From: Aphanomyces cochlioides
Taxonomy: Eukaryota; Oomycota; Saprolegniomycetes; Saprolegniales; Verrucalvaceae
NCBI GenBank assembly: GCA_019828595.1
Contig: JAHQRK010000023.1
Location: 1,054,001-1,118,000 of the forward strand
DNA length: 64,000 bases
Reading direction: 5' to 3'
Under the pieces are notes generated by a model. That model ran no database searches. It saw nothing but the letters and a program-made list of their open reading frames with translations, and was not told the DNA's origin. A program made the position numbers and the translations under genes. Positions 1-10,066 of the stretch are shown piece by piece (position 1 is the stretch's first letter; each line of letters starts with the position of its first letter).

Positions 1-922
1 AGAGTGGCTAAAGCCAATGTTGCTCTCCTTTTGGTATGCGTGGAACAGCTATTGTTACTGTGCGACTTGACACCTTTGGCTGCGGAATTGGTCGCCAGTT
101 TGGAGAAACATTGGAAATCATTTCAAAAGCAATTGGAACCCGCAAGTGCAGTGTTGTATTGCAAAGTTGTTTGGTCTCTCCATCAACTCATCTCAGCTAC
201 AGCTTTGACCGACCCGCCGATTCTTCTATGTGATATTTGGGTTTGAAAATGCCAATGATGACGAGAACTCAGTTTCTTTGTAGGAATGGCTATCAAACAA
301 CCAAAACAAGAGAAAACTTGATGACGACGTGCCTTCAAACGACTATCGGTTTGAATTGATCCCAGTGCTCTGTGAGGCGATGTTCCTTGCCATGCAATGC
401 ACCACAGCGATTCCATTTATGCAACGCATGATTGACATTGCGATCGAAGAACCTGCTCTGAATGTACAGCTTCTTGCGCTGGTGGGGCCTCCAGACCTTA
501 AAGTTCTCACTATGTGATTTTAGATTGTGGCTGTTGACGTTGAACTCGACGAACCAGTGCTAGCTGCTTTAGCAACAGCTTTGATTGAAGCAAATAGCTC
601 AAGCTGCGCTTGGCTTGTCGAAATGAAACGCGCCGACGGTCTCTGCAGCAGCATTTGGTCCGTTTTGAAGGAAGAGGTCAAGATCGCACACACAATCAAT
701 TCCTCATGGCCCGATCGCGCCATTCAAGTACGTTCACGCTGTAAGCTCTGGGTCATTTTGTTGTAGAATGTTCTGGCGGTTGGGTTTCAGCGAGATGAGG
801 AACTACCTGATCATATTGTGGACTTTCTGAAGAAGGGCCAGTCGAAGAGCTGGATTGAAAATGCAGCGACTTCGTCCACAGTTCAGTCCCAATTGCGAGA
901 CGTTGGAATTCTAAGCTGCTGA
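1..922 (+). CDS. 3' part of an unrecognised spliced gene (5' end outside window)
   Basis: Four exons can be joined in one frame: 1-240, 284-481, 524-727 and 767-922, separated by introns of 43, 42 and 39 nt that all end in TAG. The frame is open from base 1, so the start lies upstream. The visible 267 residues are rich in Leu, Ala and amphipathic stretches and look like a helical-repeat C-terminus. There are no catalytic motifs, signal peptide or obvious membrane spans. The stop is TGA at 920-922 and an AATAAA-like signal sits near 1042. The gene is convergent with the Tubby gene that ends at 1056. I do not recognise the family. The 5' splice sites of the first two introns (GTTTGA, GTGGGG) are weak, so those joins rest mainly on frame continuity. 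Confidence 0.55.
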
Positions 923-1055
923 TGCAACAAAATGATTTCGACTTGTAAGTTGCATTGTCATTTAATTCTGTGCAATCTCTACCTGTCGTTCAAGGCAATG
1001 TACATCTGCAAGTGGAGATATTCAAATGCAACGAAGAGCTAAATAAATGTTTTGT

Positions 1056-2313
1056 CTAGTTGTTAAGTTTGGACTTGGCACTCCACGAGCACGAGCTGAG
1101 ACCGATGGCAAATGCTTGGACTGGTGCCAAGGGGTATCGGAAGTCAAGGCTGAACTTGGACTTGGAGAATTTGCCAAACTGGAACACGGGCTTGTCGTCG
1201 TCGTCGTCCATCACGAGCATGAAGTTCTTGGCCGACGCTTCGCGGATGCGTCCGCCGTGGAATTTCATGATCAAACTGTTCACTTCGCTGCACCACGACG
1301 GCAACTTGCTGACAAGTTTAACCCGATCACTCACTGGCGTCTCAAAGGTAAACTTGGTTTTCTTGGAATGTGGCGACGGCGACGTGACGAGTTCTGTCTT
1401 GATGGATGTCCGTGGAGTGCCCCCAGTGGGTGTGTCCCCACGGCACATGCGAGGACACCAGATGACTCGCGATCGATTGTCCTCCATCACGGCTGGAATG
1501 ACCACGTTCAAGCAGCGCATTTCGCTCGAGATGCCGCTCACGAGCTTTGTGTAGTGGCTGATGTCAGCGAGAAGTTGGCGATCAGCACCTTCACCAGACT
1601 CCTCCGTGAAGCCAAAGCTTGACGTCTCGTGGTCGTTGCTGCATGTGTATTTGCTGAAGCCTTGGTCGCAGCCTTCACAGCCGCAATTGTATAGCTTGAA
1701 GCTGTTGTTGGTCGTTTTCCTACAAGCCACAAATTTCAGTAAGGGCCGTCGACGAAAATGATGTACTTGAGCACAGCGCAGTAGTGCGACGTTGGCATGG
1801 AGCTAGTTCCATCGGGGGCGGCGGATTCGCCAAAGTGTTCGTACTGCGAGATGTAGAAGATGCCATTGTGCTGCTTGGCACTGAGGAGGAATTGATCATT
1901 GTTCCAAAACATTCTACAAGAATCACCAAAGTCAGTGGAGCTGCTCTGAAGGTCAGTGCTTCTTACTTGTACTGTGTCTTGTTGATGCGATGCACAGTGC
2001 TGTAGGTCCACGTCTTGGCATTCGTTGGGCTCAAGCTCTCTTCGGACATGTACTCGCGGGCATTGCCGCTCTCAAGCAAGTCCATGTCTTGAAACTTTTC
2101 ACGTTTGATGACCGAGCCCCATGTTGGATTGCCAGACGGCGCATCGTCGTATTTGAGGAGTTTGTTCGCGAGGAGCATGGCCGCTTTGTCAAAGAAACTC
2201 ACGTCAGCAGAGGCTGGGGCGGTGCTCTCCCCCTTGCCATCCCCTCCAGGCATGCCATTGTTAAAGTCCGTTGAGATCGAGAGCGAATTCTTGCGAGATG
2301 CGAAGTCGGCCAT
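1056..2313 (-). CDS. Tubby-like protein (Tub C-terminal domain)
   Basis: Three exons on the minus strand (2313-1973, 1913-1767, 1719-1056) join in frame across introns of 59 and 47 nt to give 383 residues. The C-terminal end carries the hallmark of the Tubby domain: a FRYPLAPVQAFAIGLSS stretch at about residues 355-372, next to KPVFQFGKFSKSKF. Further upstream, NNDQFLLSAKQHNGIFYISQ matches the start of the Tub barrel. Tubby proteins bind phosphoinositides at the plasma membrane and often act in trafficking to cilia or in signalling; a role here is inferred from family only. The N-terminal 110 residues are polar and not conserved. The domain is fused directly to a short leader, with no F-box visible. 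The exact donor of intron 1 (1972 rather than 1966) was chosen because only it keeps the frame. Confidence 0.85.
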
Positions 2314-2766
2314 GGCAAGACTTGACTATCAAGGAGCTAGCACGTCGTCAACTGGCTTGCCGGCGGCAGGAAGAAGTTTTTTTTAGAGACAACGTGTCGA
2401 TATCGTTGGGACGTTGACTGGCTGGGCTATATTTAGCATGCCCAATCCGATCCATCGGATCTATGGCGGTCAGCCATCCAAATCAACGTCAGACGACTTT
2501 AATGGTAAGCCCCGAGCTCTTCCTCGTCTTGCTTCTTCTAAAACAAAGTGGCTAGCCGTGTAGAGCTCCGTGGATTTACCGCTGGAGGTAGCTGAACTAG
2601 CATACAATTGATGTCGAGTTGAAGATTGTAACCGTTTCAACCGTGTGTCGGTTTCAGATTTACTAAGTCGACGGGATTGCATTCGTCCCGCGAGGCCAGA
2701 CACGACCCGGCCGCTGCCTGTACCCCCTTGTTTGACTGAGCTTGACGCTGGTCAAAGTACACAGCG
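2314..2766. promoter_or_regulatory. Intergenic region between divergent genes
   Basis: These 453 bases separate the start of the Tubby gene (minus) from the start of the next plus-strand gene, so both promoters should lie here. I see no TATA box or repeat; there is an 8-T run near 2378 and otherwise mixed sequence. The only open frame (minus, 2470-2703) shows no recognisable features and I do not call it. Confidence 0.4.
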
Positions 2767-3694
2767 ATGGAAGTCTTAGAACCCCCGGAGAATCGAGTCC
2801 TCTTGGCGACGTACGGTCATCCAGCATGTTGTTTCAAACAGATTGACTGTGGCTTTCCTAGAACACGAGTAGGAGTTTGAACTCATGGCTGTTTGGTTTC
2901 ATGCGTGTGTGTAGACGCCAGTTGTTGTGGAATCCCAAAGAGTTTCCGAGCCCGACGAGGCTAAAACGGACGAGAATTGGCTCAGCGTGCTCCCCAAACA
3001 TGTACAACGTCGTCATCATCCTACTGACTTCACAGACTCGATTCGTAGGAATGCATCAGCGACGACTTGAAGAGCCGATTAGAAAGCATCGTCGTCACTT
3101 GCGGCATTGATTCAGTGCTGGCGACGTTGACATCGCCCAACATTGAGGTTGCGATCGGGACCATCTCTTGACAGCTGAAAGACCGAGTAGGATCAACTCA
3201 CGTTGCTCTTTCAGCTCTACAACCTGCCACTGCCACCGACGTTTGACAAGCCAAGCTCGGATGAACTGCGTCCGTTCTATCGATGGTCATTCCTCGGCTC
3301 AACGAACCAACGCAATGTGTGCGAAGAGCTGCTGTCGTCGTCTCCGTCCGTCGACAACATCCATCTCCTACGCCAAGTGCTCACGGCTGGATTATATCTC
3401 ACACATGTCAACTGTCGCCTCGAATCAACAGACCAACTGCCATCTTGTACGTCAACGTCAATCTCATCTTGGGAATCTCTCTCTGTTGTAGTGGAGGCCA
3501 TTTGTCTCGTGCTGACCGAGTGCCGGCTCTTGTATGTCAAGCAAGGCGCGATCGACGTGGAAGACATGGCGTTGATCCTGCGTCGATTTTTCCACCACGG
3601 CATTTTTCGATGGTCCCAGTCGACGAGTCCGTCGGCTTGCTGTCAGGACACAGCGCTGGCCTTTGCAGTCCCACCCGACTCGGAATTCGTCTAG
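2767..3694 (+). CDS. Hypothetical spliced protein, 243 aa
   Basis: The ATG at 2767 opens a frame that continues through five exons: 2767-2868, 2915-3044, 3083-3147, 3215-3446 and 3492-3694. Introns are 46, 38, 67 and 45 nt, each starting GT and ending AG. The product is soluble-looking with no signal peptide or membrane span. The C-terminal 140 residues, from the Pro-rich LYNLPLPPTFDKPSSDELR onward, look alpha-helical (LLRQVLTAGLYL, EAICLVLTECRLLYV). I do not recognise the family. It is divergent from the Tubby gene and convergent with the uncertain gene ending at 3733. The 67-nt intron is the least certain join, because a short exon could lie inside it. Confidence 0.5.
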
Positions 3695-3732
3695 AGAATC
3701 CCAGCATAGAGCCTAGGTCATAACAATGCTCC

Positions 3733-4408
3733 TCAAGTATATATTGCTTTGCTGGCGCATTCAAGCAGAAGCTCCACCGCCACGACCGCCCGACGACGAT
3801 GAATCTCATCGTACGCTGCTACCGAGGAGAAAGATGAAAGCCACAGCAACCAGTATATCAGGAAGCTTAGCTTGTCCATCAGCTGCTCGTCGTCTTCTCG
3901 GCGAGATTGGACTCCAGGACGATCATAATTCATGGTCAACTTGTTTCGTTTCAGGTTGAGATTCACCTTCCACTGGGAAACGAATCTCGTGGATCTCCGT
4001 CGAAGGCATGCGACTGTCGAGTAGATCAAGCCCACGGTAGATCCAACGGCTTGAATGTCCTGGGCCATCTTGAGTCGGCGACGCCAACGTGGACTTTTGG
4101 TTCTTTTGCACACCTTGACTGTGAATTTCACAGGTTTCAAATGTCCCTATGGTAATGTACTCGACAGACCAGCAAAGACGAGCCATCGGCCACTCGACAG
4201 CAGCGTCGTCTTTCTCTCCACGTGCTGACGGCATACTTGCACATGACGCTGCAAGTGCGTGGCCGCGCCTTGATTCGGGTGCGTGGCCCAAGTGATCGTC
4301 GAGCTATTTTGACGATGTCAACACGTTGGGTCACTGCGAAGTCGTCAAAATCTCCATGCCAAACGATGGAAATGGGTATAATAAACCTCGCCAGTGTTGG
4401 AAATGCAT
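3733..4408 (-). CDS. Possible spliced hypothetical gene with a C-terminal membrane segment
   Basis: The minus strand between two plus-strand genes has long overlapping open stretches in several frames but no single frame, as expected for a gene with short introns. A start at 4408 (MHFQHW) can be spliced across a roughly 50-nt GT-AG intron to a basic segment beginning VTQRVDIVKIARRSLGPRTR. The 3'-most open frame (3733-4140) includes a hydrophobic stretch, LSFLIYWLLWLSSFSSVAAY, that could be a membrane anchor. The middle exon joins could not be fixed, and several solutions are possible. No family is recognised. Placement is supported by its divergence from the Orai-like gene and convergence with the gene ending at 3694. 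Treat the exact boundaries as provisional. Confidence 0.25.
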
Positions 4409-4555
4409 GGCTAGATTGACAAAGGCACGCTGGATTTCGCTGTTGTCACCTGGGTGCGTTGCTGTCGTCGTGGACTTGGCGACTTCAATTGGCGAGCAAT
4501 TTTGACCTGTCTAACGGCCGCCAATAAATTTGTCGAACGCGACAAAGTTGGTGCG

Positions 4556-5447
4556 ATGGCCAGTGGCGTCGTCCTCTCCATGCTCGGGTCCTACGACCTG
4601 AACAAAGCTCAGCAGTGGCGTACAGACGACCTCCAGCACCGCGCTCAGGAGTGCCAGTGGCGCTGGGACGATATCCAGCGAGCGCACTCGTGGAGGCGGG
4701 CAGACGTCGAACGGGAGAAACGACAGAACAAACTCGTCAACGAGCTGCGGCTGTCGGATGCTCGCAGCGACCAGCTCTCGACCGTCTCCAATATGTCCGT
4801 GCTCTTGGCTGGCTTTGCCATGGCTGCCAACGTCGAAATCTCGCTTCCAGCTCCGAGTCAAGTGCCCCAACTGCTCATTTTTGTCTACGGCACGACCAGC
4901 GCGGCGGCGATTCTGTGCATGCTCTGCTGCATGCTCATGTGCACGATGCTGCTGCTAGCGCTCACACAGTGCGTCTGGCCAAAGTCGATTCCTCTAACAT
5001 CGTTGAGTAGGTTTACATCGCATGAGCTGGAAGGAGAGCTCCGCGCGCTGCAGGAATCGGAGCTGGACAAAGTGTCGCCGTTCTGCCAGTGGTGGCTCAA
5101 GCGCTGCGAGCACGACTGGCGCCAGGCATATCGCCTCTTCCGCGTCGGCGTCTTGCTCTTCATCATTACCGTCGTTTGGGTCGGCTGGGTTCAATTCCAC
5201 AAGTCGCAGTACGCTTGCATCGGCACGACGGTCACGGCCATGTGCGTCTTTGCATTTTGGTCGCTGCGCGTCGAGAGCAAGTGGAAATATTTGTTTCACG
5301 CGACGGAACGGAGAGCCAAATCTATGCCAAAGTCCAAGATCCACCGCATTGAGCTGCGAAAACCATTGACCAGGCCGTCCGTGGCATCATCAGGTACGTC
5401 GCTGCCTCCCCCATTGAGCTAAAGTGGCCGTAGCGTCGGTGGTATAA
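4556..5447 (+). CDS. Orai-like calcium release-activated channel homologue
   Basis: From the ATG at 4556 the frame runs to 5393, then probably splices (GTACGT...CGTAG, 40 nt, 5394-5433) to a short last exon ending at TAA 5445-5447, giving 283 residues; unspliced it would stop at 5422 (288 residues). The stretch SNMSVLLAGFAMAANVEI (residues 78-95) closely resembles the first pore helix of Orai channels, including the selectivity-filter glutamate, here Glu94. It is preceded by a basic/aromatic coiled segment (residues 20-70), comparable to the Orai cytosolic N-terminus. Three further hydrophobic helices lie at about 106-137, 194-213 and 219-236, giving the usual four-span plan. Orai forms hexameric plasma-membrane Ca2+ channels gated by STIM in animals; whether a STIM partner exists here cannot be seen. 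The ORF is open upstream to 4454 but without an ATG. Confidence 0.8.
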
Positions 5448-5545
5448 CATGGATATGCCGCTACCGTCATGGAAACTCCGAGGCAATATTGTAAACTGTT
5501 CAACTCATTTTGATCGCTACGCTGAAGAGCAGACGCAATGGAGGG

Positions 5546-6184
5546 CTAAATTGGTCGACCGGCGACAGCGCCAGTGTACGGCGATGGAGCGCCTTTGGCC
5601 GACTTGAGCCAGCACGTGCCGCCGTTGGAATTGGTCCAGACGTAGTCGACGCAGCCATTCTTGGCCTTGCAGTCCTCGCAGCAAAAGTCTGGCGCGGCGC
5701 GACGGGTGTTGCCAATGTCGTTGCCGGCATAGTCGACGTTGAGCTCTTGTTTTCGACACCAAGGCGAAATTGGCTTGACCAGAGCGGCCTTGGCACCCCC
5801 CAGGGACGTCTTGACACCGGCAGTGTGTTTGAGCCAGCACGTCCCGCTCTTGAACGTCGTCCAGACAAACAACTTGCACCCGCAAGTTTCAAGGCAGTCG
5901 CGGTAGCAGTCCTTTGGGGACCTGCGTGACGTCGTGCGCAAGTCAAAGCCGTAATAGTCGACACCGTCTTCGAAATCGTCGCACGGTGGCGCGGCAGGTG
6001 TCATTGCTGGAGTCGGCGCAGGGGTTGGAGCTGGAGTTGGCGCAGGAGTCGGAGATAGAGTTGGCACTGGAGTTTGTCTACGAGTTGCTGCTGGTGTTGC
6101 AACTCGGATGGTCGTAGTTGGAGTCTCAGCCAAGCTCAACGACGCTAGCGTTAGCAAGAAGCACGCAATGCTATGACTCCTCAT
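5546..6184 (-). CDS. Secreted PAN/Apple-domain protein (single-copy paralogue)
   Basis: The 212-residue product starts with a clear signal peptide (MRSHSIACFLLTLASLSLAE), followed by a linker of TPAPTPAP repeats (about residues 38-66) and two cysteine-rich PAN/Apple modules. Each module has the pattern YYGFDLRTTSR...CYRDCLETCGCKLFVW...GTCWLKH, and the second has NVDYAGNDIGNT...CCEDC...YVWT...GTCWLKS. PAN modules bind carbohydrate or protein and are common in secreted adhesins and lectins of oomycetes. It has the same architecture as the genes multiplied in the 31.9-61.6 kb array but differs in sequence throughout, so it is an older paralogue. The upstream in-frame extension to 6307 is rejected as a start because it would bury the signal peptide. 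No intron is needed. Confidence 0.85.
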   Translation of the reverse strand: MRSHSIACFLLTLASLSLAETPTTTIRVATPAATRRQTPVPTLSPTPAPTPAPTPAPTPAMTPAAPPCDDFEDGVDYYGFDLRTTSRRSPKDCYRDCLETCGCKLFVWTTFKSGTCWLKHTAGVKTSLGGAKAALVKPISPWCRKQELNVDYAGNDIGNTRRAAPDFCCEDCKAKNGCVDYVWTNSNGGTCWLKSAKGAPSPYTGAVAGRPI

Positions 6185-6486
6185 GTCTTCAAAGTTGTTG
6201 GGAAATTTGAAAATGCCAAGACGCCACCGTGATCCAAGAGCTCTTGAGTGATTTCTCTGATCTGCTGTCCAACGGCGTCTCAAGTCGAGTCGCTGATGAG
6301 ATCGCACGAGATCTTCAGCTCTTTTCGCAATACATTGCAGTACTGCGGTGTCCCCTCGATGGTCGAAAGAGGGGGAGAATTCAAAGTTCGCGGCGAGATT
6401 TTGTCATCGCATCCTCGTAAAGTTTTTGATGATAAATGTGAGAGCCTATCTAGACAAGACAGAGTTTGCTGCCGTGTCTGCTTCAA
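6181..6486 (-). pseudogene. Gene fragment with an in-frame TGA, overlapping the PAN start
   Basis: On the minus strand a frame open from 6486 stops at TGA 6282-6280, then stays open for another 32 codons (DAVGQQIREITQELLDHGGV...) to a TGA at 6183-6181 that overlaps the ATG of the PAN gene. The sequence before the internal stop (EGTPQYCNVLRKELKISCDL) and after it reads like one ordinary protein. It may be the 3' end of a decayed or mis-called gene, with CGA changed to TGA. No family is recognised. A short unseen intron across the stop is the alternative. Confidence 0.3.
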
Positions 6487-7075
6487 GTTTGCCGCTGTCT
6501 GGCGTCTTCTCTATCACCAAGTGATAAAACAATCGGAGCTGATTCCAACTCACTTTCGTGAAGCAGAGTTTTCCGCCAGCTTGGATCAAAGTCAAGCTGG
6601 GAAGGACATTGCAGAGCTGAGGTACTTCGGGGGGATAACAGAGATCGTAAGCTTGTTACGACGATGAAAAAGTTCCGGGAAGTGTGCGGTATGCACTCAA
6701 AGATCAGGCCAGCTCTGTTGTTATGAAGGGCGAGAGATTGTTGGAGAGATCAACTATTACAGCACTACCGAAATCAACTCGGCGGCATCAGGCAACAAGA
6801 ATACTCTGGCGTCGGTACTATTAATAGCGACAGCCATGCCTCATCGGACAAGCGTGTGAGGTTGCATTTGACGTCAAATGTCAACTGTGTCTCTTCAAGA
6901 TCTCATACTCACCATGCAAAATGTTTTGTGCTTCTGTCGTCACGTAGCGTGCTCCCTTGGCCTTTTCACAAGACTGAGTCCCTCTGGAGGCGTTAGAAGG
7001 TTTCTTAGTTGCGCTCTTTTGTCGTTCAGTTCACATGGAGTTTATGTTTGTAATATGGCTAAAGTGGGAAAATGA
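6487..7075. other. Intergenic stretch without a recognised gene
   Basis: Both strands hold only short, compositionally random open frames (for example plus 6248-6667 and 6878-7075) with no start context, splice continuity or family motif. No repeat or transposon end is visible. Confidence 0.4.
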
Positions 7076-7147
7076 GGGCCCAACCGGTGATCGAAACCGG
7101 GACCTCCTGCACCCAAAGCAGGAATCATACCACTAGACCATTAGGCC
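7076..7147 (-). tRNA. tRNA-Pro (anticodon UGG)
   Basis: Read on the minus strand, the 72-nt sequence folds as a tRNA. The acceptor arms GGCCTAA and TTGGGCC pair over seven positions with one G-U, with discriminator C. The anticodon arm is CCTGC-TTTGGGT-GCAGG, exposing TGG. The T arm CCGGT-TTCGATC-ACCGG contains the TTCGA core, which is also the Pol III B box, and the D arm TGGTCTAGTGGTATGA serves as the A box. CCA is not encoded, as expected for a eukaryote, and a TTTT Pol III terminator follows within 10 nt downstream (TCATTTTCCC). No intron is present. Confidence 0.93.
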
Positions 7148-7717
7148 ACCCATATTACAAAATAATTTTAATTAATATTGGGCATTTGCTGTAAATTTCT
7201 ATTTTTTGCGTGATTTCTCAATTTCAGCACAATGACGCCTTGAACCGCGCCAGAGGGAAAATTTGGTGATAAGCTTCTTTAAACCGGGTCCATCCAAGCT
7301 CTACTATTACTTATCATCAATTTTAAGCATTATACATCGTTGTGACGAGCAAAATCCAATGCGTTGTAGCTTTTAATCCACTATTTCATCCAGGATTTGT
7401 GAAATCGTACATGTTGAGAAGTTATTGAGCATTTTACTCAGTCAACACAGCCGTATCTTGCGTCACACGCTCCTCGCGGCTTCCTTAAGAGTAATTTGAA
7501 TCATCTCGTCTGTCTGCATGAGCGGACAAGCGTGGACAAAGGAGAATGATCGATGATGGTTCAGGGTGTCTCGATATTGTTGTTTATAATTGACCAATCA
7601 AATCAATTTATAATATATTTTTGTCGAATCAGATGCGTGATCGATTGGCGGCGCGATTCGACTGGCGTGATTCGATTGCGCAGGAAGTGGAAATTTGTAC
7701 CAAATCGACAATGCTAG
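7148..7717. other. AT-rich intergenic region between tRNA and transposon
   Basis: About 570 bases with no convincing coding frame, repeat or splice pattern. It forms the left flank of the pogo insertion, whose TA target lies at 7718-7719. Confidence 0.4.
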
Positions 7718-7719
7718 TA

Positions 7720-9176
7720 CAGTCGTCCCTCGATTTTTGCACACCGGTATAAACTAGTAACTTGTCTAAATTTATATTGTTGTGGCAAATATAAAATTAT
7801 AGAGACAATCCCGATCATGTTTGAAATTTCAAACTTTCACTCGATCATTTCAAGATGCCATCGTCAACAAAGCGATTGAACTTGAAGCAAAAGGAAGAAC
7901 TTCGCGCATTCCACAAGGCAAATGTACACTTGAGCCAAATACAGCTCAGAGAATGGGTCGAACAACAGTATGGTGTCACAATTCATCGCACCAACGTTGG
8001 CAGAATTCTCAAAGACGACAGACAACTGGAGTCAGCGCAGATTGACGAGGATGTAGCCGCCTCACGTTTCAATTTAAAGGCCCCAAGGTCAATAGAGCTT
8101 GATTCAGCTTTGCTTGAATGGGTTCAACTCTGCAGGGCAAACAACATTGCTTTGACAGACCAACTCATACAAGAAAAAGCTAAATCTCTCGCTCATGCCC
8201 TCTTATTGCCTCCTGAGCACCTCGTCTTCTCAAAAGGGTGGCTCTCAAACTTCAAGCGAAGACATAACTTGCGCTGCTTCCGTTTGCATGGAGAATCCGG
8301 ATCAGTGAATCCCAGTGATGTGACGAAAGGAAGACAAATGCTTCTAAGTTATACTATGCTGTATGACAAGCAAGACATATTCAACCTTGATGAATGCGGT
8401 CTCCTGTACGACAACCCTCCATCCACTTCCATTGCTCGTTCCAAGTCGAATGGTATCAAGAAAAGCAAGAAACGTATAACCGTTGCGGTTGCTGCCAATG
8501 CGGCTGGGACCGAGAAGTTGAAGCTTTTCTTCATTGGGCGCGCAAAAAAGCCCCGATGCTTTGGACGCATGACGGCTGAACAAATGAATTTCTACTACAA
8601 GTCGAACAAGAAAGCTTGGATGACTTTGCAGCTCTTTGGTACCTGGATACAGGAACTTGACGAGAGGATGCGAGCCGATCGTCGCCAAATCTTGCTTGTT
8701 TTGGACAATGCGTCGTCGCACAATGTTCAGAAACTATCGCTTTCAAACGTTCAGGTACTGATGCTTCCTCCGAATCTTACCTCCGAATTGCAGCCTATGG
8801 ATGCTGGAATCATCGCTGCTTTCAAGAGCAAGTACAAGAGGAAGTTGATACGCTATGCCATGGAGCGTCTTGAGGCTTGCCTGGCTGGTGATCCGTCTTC
8901 ACTTGGAAAAGTTCGAAAATCTCCCTATGCTGTTGATCAGTTGACATCCATGCGTTGGTGTACCGATGCTTGGAGTGAGGTATCAACCTCAACGATCGTC
9001 AATTGTTGGAATCATACTGGTATCATTCCCTCAATAACCCTCTGGGAACAGTTTTCGATGCTTCAAATCAACCAGTGAAATTTACCTCTTAAAGTGAATA
9101 TCATGTTTTCTTTATAAGGTTGTCTACCTCTATCAATTTATGTCCTGGCTCATGTGCGAAAATCGAGGGACGACTG
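7720..9176 (+). mobile_element. Complete pogo/Tigger-type DNA transposon
   Basis: The ends are 23-bp terminal inverted repeats beginning CAGTCGTCCCTCGATTTT, at 7720-7742 and 9154-9176, with one mismatch between them. A TA dinucleotide flanks both sides (7718-7719 and 9177-9178), the target duplication of the Tc1/mariner-pogo superfamily. The CAGTCGTCCCTCG start resembles known Tigger ends. The 1457-bp body encodes a single uninterrupted transposase, so the element may still be active. Confidence 0.93.
7855..9078 (+). CDS. Pogo/Tigger-family transposase (DD31D), intact
   Basis: A 407-residue uninterrupted ORF from the ATG at 7855. The N-terminal 60 residues form a helix-turn-helix (LRAFHKANVHLSQIQLREWV), followed by a CENP-B-type second DNA-binding domain ending SKGWLSNFKRRHNL at about 126-139. 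The DDE_1 catalytic core has Asp179 in FNLDECGL, Asp284 in LVLDNASSH and Asp316 in LQPMDAGIIAAFK; the last spacing is 31 residues, typical of pogo elements. It would bind the inverted repeats at both ends of its element and cut and paste into TA. All three catalytic residues are present and there is no intron or frameshift, unlike every other transposase in the window except the one at 15992-17125. Confidence 0.92.
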   Translation: MPSSTKRLNLKQKEELRAFHKANVHLSQIQLREWVEQQYGVTIHRTNVGRILKDDRQLESAQIDEDVAASRFNLKAPRSIELDSALLEWVQLCRANNIALTDQLIQEKAKSLAHALLLPPEHLVFSKGWLSNFKRRHNLRCFRLHGESGSVNPSDVTKGRQMLLSYTMLYDKQDIFNLDECGLLYDNPPSTSIARSKSNGIKKSKKRITVAVAANAAGTEKLKLFFIGRAKKPRCFGRMTAEQMNFYYKSNKKAWMTLQLFGTWIQELDERMRADRRQILLVLDNASSHNVQKLSLSNVQVLMLPPNLTSELQPMDAGIIAAFKSKYKRKLIRYAMERLEACLAGDPSSLGKVRKSPYAVDQLTSMRWCTDAWSEVSTSTIVNCWNHTGIIPSITLWEQFSMLQINQ

Positions 9177-9324
9177 TAAATGATTTAAAGGGCCAGTTTT
9201 ATTTATTAAAATAAATAAAATGTTTCGAGGCAGGCCTGGCCCAGGATTTCGAGATCTACGAGTTCATCACATGATACACCGCATAGGACAAGAGATTGAT
9301 GGCATATTTGTACGATTTCATAGT

Positions 9325-9904
9325 CTATGTCGAGTCGAGTCCTGTTCGGTCAATTGCGCGATTGAGCATGGCCAATAACTCTGGTCTTGGCTCGAGGAGT
9401 TTGCGCGCCATTTCGAAATCGACCTAGCATGAGCGGGATGACGATGAGACTAGCGTCCGCTGGAGTTACCCATGTTCGCTTGCGCTGACTCTCTGACCAT
9501 TCTTTGAATTCTTTGGTGACTTGTGCCGTGAATCCGATCAACCGACTTGGTTTGCGGCAGTCGCTTTTGTTCTTGCTCGTGTAATTGACCTCGCCAAGCG
9601 ACTCCGTCACAATCCCCTCGACCTATACAAAGGAGAGAATGAAATACACGCAGAGAACTCATTTGCGTACGCCTGCTTCTTCCTGAAGTTCACGCAATGC
9701 ACTCTCTTCTGCAGTTTCGTCGTCTTCCCAGCCACCTTTGGGCAAGATCCAGCCATCCTTGCGCTGGGAGCTCGAGATCAAGAGGACTTGGTTCGATTCG
9801 GATAACGGCACGATACACACAACCAGGCGGACTTGTCCATCATATCTTTGCTTTTCACGGCCAACGCGGGACGATTGGATCGCCGCGACGTCGCCAATTT
9901 CCAT
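9325..9904 (-). CDS. Nudix hydrolase, diphosphoinositol-polyphosphate phosphohydrolase type
   Basis: Three exons (9904-9671, 9622-9470, 9423-9325) join in frame across introns of 48 and 46 nt to give 161 residues. The Nudix box at residues 57-79 is complete: GGWEDDETAEESALRELQEEAGV fits G-x5-E-x7-RE-U-xEE-x-GU. The preceding WILPKGG and the later EFKEWSESQRKRTWVDFEMA are typical of the DIPP branch, which removes beta-phosphates from diphosphoinositol polyphosphates and diadenosine polyphosphates in the cytosol. Gly78 ends exon 1 and Val79 opens exon 2, so the first intron interrupts the end of the box. The third exon was chosen because it restores a normal DIPP C-terminus (RKLLEPRPELLAMLNRAI), whereas reading through exon 2 does not. 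Confidence 0.88.
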
Positions 9905-10066
9905 CGCAACGGCTGCACTGCTGGAACAGGTACGAAATGATATTTGAAATGTGTTTTAAATACAGGTTTTCCATTAAGTATACAAACTACAAGATAAGTT
10001 TCATGCCAACTTTATTTTAAAATAGTCGAATCATCTTTTTAACTGTTGGGCATGAACAAACAATTC

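Noticed and set aside
2470..2703. Minus-strand ORF of 77 codons between the divergent genes
   Set aside because: No family motif, no supporting exon and low-complexity Ser/Arg composition; more likely promoter sequence.
6248..6667. Plus-strand ORF of 139 codons
   Set aside because: Overlaps protein-like sequence on the other strand, with no splice continuity or recognisable domain.
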